A stretch of DNA of 64,000 nucleotides from Clostridia bacterium (GTDB lineage Bacteria > Bacillota > Clostridia > Christensenellales > Aristaeellaceae), in NCBI GenBank assembly GCA_017463245.1, contig JAFTPN010000072.1:1-64000 (forward strand), read 5' to 3'. Position 1 is the first letter of the stretch. Every line of letters starts with the position of its first letter. The position numbers and the translations under genes are program-made. The notes beneath the pieces are model-generated. The model worked only from the letters and a program-made list of their open reading frames with translations. It did no database searches and was not told the DNA's origin. Of the stretch, positions 59,701-64,000 are shown one piece after another.

Positions 59701-60885
59701 CCCTTTGGCTGGCGCTTTGCCGGGGCGCTGGCGGGTATCCTGATGCTGCCTGCCATGTATGTGCTGGGCAAGCAGCTCACCAAGCGCACAGGGCTGGCCT
59801 TTGCCGCCATGCTGCTGATGGCGGTGGACTGCATGCACTTCACCCAGACCCGCATTGCCACCATCGACAGCTTCCCGGTGCTGTTTATCATCCTGAGCTA
59901 TCTGTTCATGCTGCGGTTCATGCAGCGGGACATTGTGCTGGAGCCGGTGAAGAAGCTCTTGCCTGACCTGGCCTTCTGCGGCTTCTTCATGGGCTGCAGC
60001 GTGGCCAGCAAGTGGATCGGCGTGTATGCAGGCATTGGCCTGGCGGTATTGTTCTTCTGGACTTGCCTGCGCCACCTGAAGCTGGCCAATGAAGCCAGAG
60101 CGCTGATGGATAACGATCCAGATGGCGAGCTGCACCAGCGCAGCGCCAATGCCTGGCGACGGGTGATCATCCTGTGTCTGTGGTGCCTGCTGTTCTTTGT
60201 GCTGGTGCCTGTGATCATCTACCTCCTGTCCTACATTCCATATTTCGCCTATGCCCACAAGGAAAACCTGGCGGATTTCATCGCCATGGTTTGGAAGGCG
60301 CAGGAGGGCATGCTGAACTACCACTCCACGCCCGGCCTGGGCATGGATCATCCCTTCTATTCCCCCTGGTACGAGTGGCCGCTGATCCAGCGCCCCATGT
60401 ACTACGCTATGGCGTCCTTCACGCCGGAGGGGTACAGCTTCTCCATCTTCTGCTTCGGCAATCCTGCCGTGTGGCTTGTGGGTCTGGCGGGCGTGGCGGT
60501 AACCCTGGGCGTGTGGTTCAAGCGCCGCTGCTATGTGCTGGAGGGCAACAGCGCTGTGCTGCATTGGAGCAGCACCAGCTGGAGCGTTGCACCTGCTTTT
60601 GTGCTGATTGGCTTGCTGGCACAGTTCCTGCCCTGGGTGCTGGTGCCCCGCGGAACCTATATCTATCACTATTTCGCCAGCATCCCGTTCCTGATCCTCG
60701 GCACGGTGCTGATGTTCTACTGGCTGTACCAGAAGGCACCGCGGGTGGGACGCATTCTGCTGATCGCCTATCTGATCCTCAGCGTGTTGTTCTTTGTGGC
60801 GTATTATCCCTACGCCAGCGGCGTGCTGACGCCGGAATGGTGGCTGGACTTGATGAAGCAGTTTATGAGAGTGTACTACGCATAA
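56791..60885 (+). CDS. Large two-module GT-C glycosyltransferase with CBM-like and PMT (GT39) domains
   Basis: A 1364-residue polytopic membrane protein. A signal peptide is followed by a carbohydrate-binding-like domain (NLLTNPSFEELNADGLPVGW, about 26-190), a first GT-C module with about ten membrane helices and loop motifs VDVNCFRAWGNTM and CDYTPAYIYVMG (about 215-690), an extracytoplasmic discoidin-like domain (about 775-910), and a second module matching protein O-mannosyltransferase (FDEIYHARTAFEHL, HPPLGK, DHPFYSPWYEWPL). It probably glycosylates surface proteins or polymers using a lipid-linked sugar. The start is set by GAGGTG 5 bases upstream. It interrupts the usual yraN-comM order. 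Confidence 0.87.
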   Translation: MHRRIEALLLAIMIMVLAFPLAAMGEENLLTNPSFEELNADGLPVGWYTDAYVTQTGYTTYAVSEDAFAGERSAVVNNIGMNDARFAQRVEVIPSTLYCLSGWIKVDNMLDSGRGANLSVKDLYVFSESVYEADGQWHYVELYGETGEDQYEVTVFARVGGYSGESQGKAMFDHLSLREVDAVPGDGVASLWFKDTTPVRFDAIDIGDDGEDPAKPFAPWLLVISAAYLAAAAWMATYVMQDKRDLQEKRLPSVSYGILLITALAYRIAIAIVVEGYQVDVNCFRAWGNTMSSVGAAQFYQSTSFCDYTPAYIYVMGFADWLADLSGTPVLEAFYHKLVPILCDIIGAYLIYHFARSEKFSRKQAEVLSLFVAFNPAMFLNSAAWCQIDSVLCLGLMVVGMLAVRRKWAALLPVYVLCILIKPQALMLGPLGLLVIVLDWIKHKENTKQMLIGLGISAAVAAVIIIPFSIHQQPGWLIEKYKNTLASYPYATVNTANFYYLFKANWVDINAASGWLPAVCLAAMTLGWGITLLFRQRGMKLRYAEPVLMFAFTAAYVVMAFLNVSWGVLGGTTMGLAFAIILPMYIRSGNLRHVPLLGAVLFIILYVLGVKMHERYLFPALFLLAAAFVLHRDRRTLVLLAVLSCTVLINEGIVLDNSLRLGSSMGHLNNDTLPLNMAVSVVNVLCVLLSVWTAQRICVESIPEKLDEKPQPVFPVQHFHETPRHVLNFRTDHRLHWKPLDWVLMLTVTAIYAVVCLCNLGSTKAPQNPWTSTAYNESVIIDLGERHEDFSMLYFAQVSYHDFSVATSDDMESWSQEYWAEMAQGQCFRWKYLAPSYEKADGTRAYSSVNDADDVQRLSGRYVRITAQQISLILNEVIFRDIDGERIPAKVVEARNANAESPALSDPANLLDEQDTLEGEPSWYNSTYFDEIYHARTAFEHLNGTVPYETSHPPLGKVIMSWFVGIFGMTPFGWRFAGALAGILMLPAMYVLGKQLTKRTGLAFAAMLLMAVDCMHFTQTRIATIDSFPVLFIILSYLFMLRFMQRDIVLEPVKKLLPDLAFCGFFMGCSVASKWIGVYAGIGLAVLFFWTCLRHLKLANEARALMDNDPDGELHQRSANAWRRVIILCLWCLLFFVLVPVIIYLLSYIPYFAYAHKENLADFIAMVWKAQEGMLNYHSTPGLGMDHPFYSPWYEWPLIQRPMYYAMASFTPEGYSFSIFCFGNPAVWLVGLAGVAVTLGVWFKRRCYVLEGNSAVLHWSSTSWSVAPAFVLIGLLAQFLPWVLVPRGTYIYHYFASIPFLILGTVLMFYWLYQKAPRVGRILLIAYLILSVLFFVAYYPYASGVLTPEWWLDLMKQFMRVYYA

Positions 60886-60909
60886 GCAAAACGGAGGGGG
60901 AGTGTCCTC

Positions 60910-62442
60910 ATGCTGGCAAGAACGCTGGGCTATGGCCTGAGTGGTGTGAACGGCTTTGCTGTTACGGTGGAGGTCTATGCAGCCAACGGTATACCCGCGC
61001 TGGAAATCATCGGCCTGCCGGATGCATCGGTGAAGGAGAGCCGTGACCGTGTCAGCGCAGCCATTGTCAATTCCGGCTACGCCATGCCTATTGCACGGCT
61101 CACGGTGAACCTGGCGCCTGCCGATACCAAGAAGGCCGGTCCCGCCTTTGACTTGCCCATTGCTGTCAGCGTGCTGATGGCCTCCCGCCAGATGGAGTCC
61201 ATGGATCTGACCCGGACGCTGCTGCTGGGCGAATTGTCGCTGGATGGCTCCCTGCAGCCGGTTCGCGGCGCGCTGCCCATGGTGATCAGCGCCAGCGAGC
61301 AGGGCATTGAAGAGGTCATCCTGCCGGAAGCCAACGCGGAGGAAGTGGCCTGCATTCAAGGCATTCGCGTCTATCCCGCGAGGAACCTGGCACAGGTGGT
61401 GGATCATCTGAAGGGCAAGGAGCACATTCCCGCCCAGATCCAGCGCTGCTATGAGGAGATACTCAGCGAGGCGCATTGTGCCGTTGATCTCTCCCAGGTG
61501 CAGGGTCAGCTTGGCGCTCGCCGTGCCCTGGAAGTGGCCGCTGCCGGTGGACACAATATGCTGATGATCGGTGTGCCAGGTTCCGGTAAAACCATGCTGG
61601 CGCGATGCCTGCCGGGCATCCTTCCGCCCCTGAATTTTGAGGAAGCGCTGGAGACGACCCGCATCCACTCCATTGCAGGCAAGCTTGGCGCTGGCAAAGG
61701 ACTGATGGTCACGCGGCCGTTCTGTGCGCCCCACCATTCCGCATCGGTGGCTTCGCTGATCGGCGGCGGCACGCAGGCACGTCCCGGCGAGGTTTCCATG
61801 GCGCACAATGGCGTGCTGTTTCTGGACGAGCTGCCTGAGTTCAGCCGCAACGCCCTGGAAGCCCTGCGTCAGCCCCTGGAGGATGGCGTGGTATCCGTGA
61901 CCCGTGTGCAGAACCAGGCGCAGTATCAGTCCAACTTCATGCTGGTGGCCAGCATGAACCCCTGTCCCTGCGGTTATTACGGCAGCAAGCAGCGGGCTTG
62001 CCGCTGCTCTCAGCATGAGATCAGACGCTATCTCGACCGCGTTTCCGGGCCGCTGCTGGATCGAATCGACATTCAGATTGAGGTGGATGCTGTTCCGGTG
62101 AAGGAGATCAACCAGTCCCGACCTGCGGAATCCTCTGCGGTGGTAGCGGAGCGTGTGCGCAAAGCCCGCGAACTGCAGCAGGAACGGTATGCGCAGGATG
62201 GCATCCATTGCAATGCCCAGCTGGACGCACGGCTTAGCAAGCGCTATTGCGAGTTGACGCCAGAGGCCACCCAGGTGCTGCACATGGCGGTGGATCGCAT
62301 GGGCATGAGTATGCGTGCCTATGGCCGCGTGCTGAAGGTGGCACGCACCATTGCCGACCTGGCGGGCGAGGAGAAGATCTCCACGGCGCACGTGGCGGAG
62401 GCTATTCAGTATCGCGAGCTGGACGGCAAGTATTGGAAGTAA
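60910..62442 (+). CDS. comM: ComM/YifB family Mg chelatase-like AAA+ ATPase
   Basis: A 510-residue AAA+ helicase-like protein; ComM drives branch migration during natural transformation in Gram-negative bacteria, and a similar role with DprA is inferred here. The N-terminal Lon-like domain (IIGLPDASVKESRDRV, then LAPADTKKAGPAFDLPIA) precedes the ATPase with Walker A GVPGSGKT (about 221-228), Walker B LFLDELPEF and the zinc-like MNPCPCGYYG...CRCS. It is followed by a terminator, and dprA has its own promoter. Confidence 0.93.
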   Translation: MLARTLGYGLSGVNGFAVTVEVYAANGIPALEIIGLPDASVKESRDRVSAAIVNSGYAMPIARLTVNLAPADTKKAGPAFDLPIAVSVLMASRQMESMDLTRTLLLGELSLDGSLQPVRGALPMVISASEQGIEEVILPEANAEEVACIQGIRVYPARNLAQVVDHLKGKEHIPAQIQRCYEEILSEAHCAVDLSQVQGQLGARRALEVAAAGGHNMLMIGVPGSGKTMLARCLPGILPPLNFEEALETTRIHSIAGKLGAGKGLMVTRPFCAPHHSASVASLIGGGTQARPGEVSMAHNGVLFLDELPEFSRNALEALRQPLEDGVVSVTRVQNQAQYQSNFMLVASMNPCPCGYYGSKQRACRCSQHEIRRYLDRVSGPLLDRIDIQIEVDAVPVKEINQSRPAESSAVVAERVRKARELQQERYAQDGIHCNAQLDARLSKRYCELTPEATQVLHMAVDRMGMSMRAYGRVLKVARTIADLAGEEKISTAHVAEAIQYRELDGKYWK

Positions 62443-62451
62443 ATCAAACCG

Positions 62452-62478
62452 GAGCTGCACGTGATTGCAGCTCTTTTT
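62452..62478 (+). terminator. Terminator after comM
   Basis: Stem GAGCTGCA/TGCAGCTC (62452-62459 with 62466-62473), 6-base loop, then TTTTT. Confidence 0.9.
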
Positions 62479-62508
62479 CATTCGACAAATGACGCATAAA
62501 TTATGAAG

Positions 62509-62537
62509 TTGATTTTTTTTGTAAGATATGTTAGCAT
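62509..62537 (+). promoter_or_regulatory. Promoter of dprA
   Basis: TTGATT (62509-62514), 17-bp spacer, TAGCAT (62532-62537). Confidence 0.55.
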
Positions 62538-62626
62538 AGGTAGCGAATTGCATTTTCCTTAAGCAAGTTTGCAAAAACACATTTGCTGGGAATAAATACC
62601 ATATTCAGCCATTGAGGAGGTGAGCT

Positions 62627-63733
62627 ATGCGTTACACACGTGAAGACGGCTGTCGTGCATGGCTGACCTACGCCCAGGTTCATTCGGATGTGGTGCAGAA
62701 GATCATGCAGGATTTTGGCTCGGCAGAGGCGGTTTACGACCGCTTTCTGCGGGACAAAGGCAAATGCCTGAAGCCCTACATGGCGCTGGCGCAGATAGAG
62801 TTTTTGCGGGAGCAAGCAACACCGGAGGCCATGCATCAGATGATGCTTGCCATGCAGCGCGAGCAAATGGGCATCATCGGCATGGATGACGCCCACTATC
62901 CGGATATGCTGCGCAGCATTGCCGATCCTCCTGCACTGCTGTTCTACCGTGGCGACCTGGACTGCCTGATGGGCAAGTGCATTGCCATTGTCGGCACCCG
63001 AAAGGCTGCACCCAACACCATCGACGCAACCTTCAAGATCGCCTGCGAGTTGAGTCAGGCTGGCGTGACTATCATCAGCGGCCTGGCCATGGGCATTGAT
63101 ACCGCGGCGCACCTGGGCTGCCTGGAGGGCGGAAGTCCCACGGTGGCGCTGATGGGTTGCGGACTGGATATCGATTATCCTGTGTCCAACCACGACCTGA
63201 AGGAACGCATCGTTGCCAATGGCGGTCTGCTGCTGAGCGAATATCCGCCCGGCTGCCCGGCCATGCCATGGCATTTCCCGGTGCGCAACAGGATCATTTC
63301 TGGCCTGAGCAAAGCAGTCGTTATGATGGAAGCACTGGTGCGCTCCGGCAGCATGACCACCGTGAACCATGCGCTGGATCAGGGCAGGGAAGTGTATGCC
63401 TACCCCGGCAACATCGGCTCGGAATGGGCGGAGGGTGCGCATCAACTTTTGCGGGACGGCGCAAGCTATTTTGCCAGCGCACAGGATATTCTGGAAGATA
63501 TGCATTGGGATGATGTTCCGCCAGCCCCAAGCACCCAGCAAAAGGCGGCTCTGCCACCGCTGAGCGACGCCCAGCGCAAGATCTTCGCGCTGCTGAACCA
63601 GCGGGAAATGTCCTATGATGAATTGGCAGACGCCACCGGCTTCGATGCACCCACGCTTTCGGGCGAACTGACGATGCTGAGCATTCTGGGGCTGGTGAAA
63701 TCCCTTCCCGGCAAAACCTTTGGTAAAGTATAA
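62627..63733 (+). CDS. dprA: DNA-processing protein DprA
   Basis: Loads RecA on incoming single-stranded DNA during transformation. The 368 residues have a helical N-terminal part, the Rossmann-like domain (IAIVGTRKAAPNT, SGLAMGIDTAAHLGCL, ALMGCGLDIDYP, SEYPPGCPAMPWHFPVRNRIISGLS in parts) and a C-terminal winged helix (MSYDELADATGFDAPTLSGE). AGGAGGTGAG precedes the ATG. With comM upstream it hints at competence, but no uptake genes are in the window. Confidence 0.95.
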   Translation: MRYTREDGCRAWLTYAQVHSDVVQKIMQDFGSAEAVYDRFLRDKGKCLKPYMALAQIEFLREQATPEAMHQMMLAMQREQMGIIGMDDAHYPDMLRSIADPPALLFYRGDLDCLMGKCIAIVGTRKAAPNTIDATFKIACELSQAGVTIISGLAMGIDTAAHLGCLEGGSPTVALMGCGLDIDYPVSNHDLKERIVANGGLLLSEYPPGCPAMPWHFPVRNRIISGLSKAVVMMEALVRSGSMTTVNHALDQGREVYAYPGNIGSEWAEGAHQLLRDGASYFASAQDILEDMHWDDVPPAPSTQQKAALPPLSDAQRKIFALLNQREMSYDELADATGFDAPTLSGELTMLSILGLVKSLPGKTFGKV

Positions 63734-63760
63734 ATTATTTGTATTGGAGGCGTAGCTGAA

Positions 63761-64000
63761 ATGGCTGCAACCAAACAGAAACTGATTATTGTGGAGTCTC
63801 CCGCCAAGGCGCGTACCATCGGCAAATTCCTGGGCAAGGGGTACAAGGTGGAAGCCTCCCAGGGACATGTGTGCGACCTGCCCAAATCCCAGATCGGCGT
63901 GGATCCTGAAAATGACTTTGAGCTGAAATATATCACCATCCGTGGCCGTGGCGACATTCTGACCCGCATCCGCAAAGAGGCCAAGAACGCCTCCCAGATC
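63761..64000 (+). CDS. topA: DNA topoisomerase I (5' part, cut by the window end)
   Basis: The first 80 codons of top[20 protein letters not shown] is the start of the Toprim domain, with the catalytic Glu in VESPAKA, followed by [10 protein letters not shown]. It would relax negative supercoils. TTGGAGG lies about 10 bases upstream. It follows dprA by 27 bp, the usual order in Firmicutes. Confidence 0.96.
   Translation, partial: MAATKQKLIIVESPAKARTIGKFLGKGYKVEASQGHVCDLPKSQIGVDPENDFELKYITIRGRGDILTRIRKEAKNASQI

Noticed and set aside
57838..62580. A 1580-codon minus-strand frame opposite the glycosyltransferase and comM
   Set aside because: Same antisense shadow effect. Composition is dominated by His, Gln and Ala, and it runs across two unrelated plus-strand genes.
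1..64000. Prophage, insertion sequences, CRISPR arrays, rRNA genes or an origin
   Set aside because: None seen: no transposase, integrase, phage or Cas genes, no repeat-spacer pattern, and no rRNA or DnaA-box cluster.

Overview
The window is one contiguous, GC-rich stretch of a bacterial chromosome with dense, mostly intact genes. Gene content points to a spore-forming Clostridia-type Firmicute: mrnC-thyX-rlmB-yacP-sigH, spoIIP, spoIVFA-spoIVFB, the miaB-ricA-mutS-mutL-miaA-ynbB order also known around Bacillus mutSL, a paired radical SAM/DUF2344 module before RNase G, a split transketolase, and strong AGGAGG ribosome binding sites. Species cannot be fixed from the sequence. No prophage, insertion sequence, CRISPR array or rRNA operon is visible; one tRNA gene (Lys, CUU) is present.

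Layout. 0-6 kb (+): 2[4Fe-4S] ferredoxin, tRNA-Lys, the mrnC-thyX-rlmB-yacP-sigH cluster, then a Tyr/Phe-rich leader peptide and attenuator in front of DAHP synthase (aroF), and a GNAT acetyltransferase. 6-9.4 kb (-): isocitrate dehydrogenase, an unrecognised protein and a secreted SH3 protein. 9.5-13.2 kb (+): PadR regulator with a DUF4097 protein, small membrane proteins and spoIIP. 13.2-17.9 kb (-): a BMP-type nucleoside/purine ABC importer. 18-21 kb: flavin oxidoreductase, a small membrane protein and hflK-hflC. 21.2-37.2 kb (+): radical SAM pair, rng, miaB, ricA, mutS, mutL, miaA, a PLP lyase-like protein, spoIVFA, spoIVFB, feoA, feoB. 37.2-41.3 kb (+): secreted PIG-L/phosphodiester glycosidase fusion and split transketolase. 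41.4-44.6 kb (-): membrane protein, DUF1653 protein and a polar amino-acid ABC importer. 44.8-46.5 kb (+): lipid kinase and an acidic protein. 46.5-54.7 kb (-): mutarotase, C39-like protein, kinase, argD-argB-argJ-argC and two small membrane proteins. 54.9-64 kb (+): rbgA, rnhB, yraN, a large two-module GT-C glycosyltransferase, comM, dprA and the first 80 codons of topA.

How it fits together. Amino-acid supply is a theme. aroF appears to be controlled by translation of a Tyr/Phe leader peptide. The argCJBD promoter and the amino-acid importer promoter both carry sequences resembling ArgR boxes, which suggests co-regulation by arginine. Sporulation functions (SigH, SpoIIP, the SpoIVFA/FB membrane-protease pair, the RicA subunit of the RNase Y/Spo0A complex) are scattered among housekeeping genes. 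Many neighbours overlap by ATGA, so translational coupling is common. Many promoters can be read as -35/-10 pairs with a 16-17 bp spacer, and terminators are clear at most operon ends.

The most interesting items are the compact aromatic attenuator before aroF, a recurrent 13-bp palindrome ACCGACSGTCGGT found three times in 3 kb, two places where a hairpin buries a ribosome binding site, and the ArgR-like boxes shared by argC and the importer.
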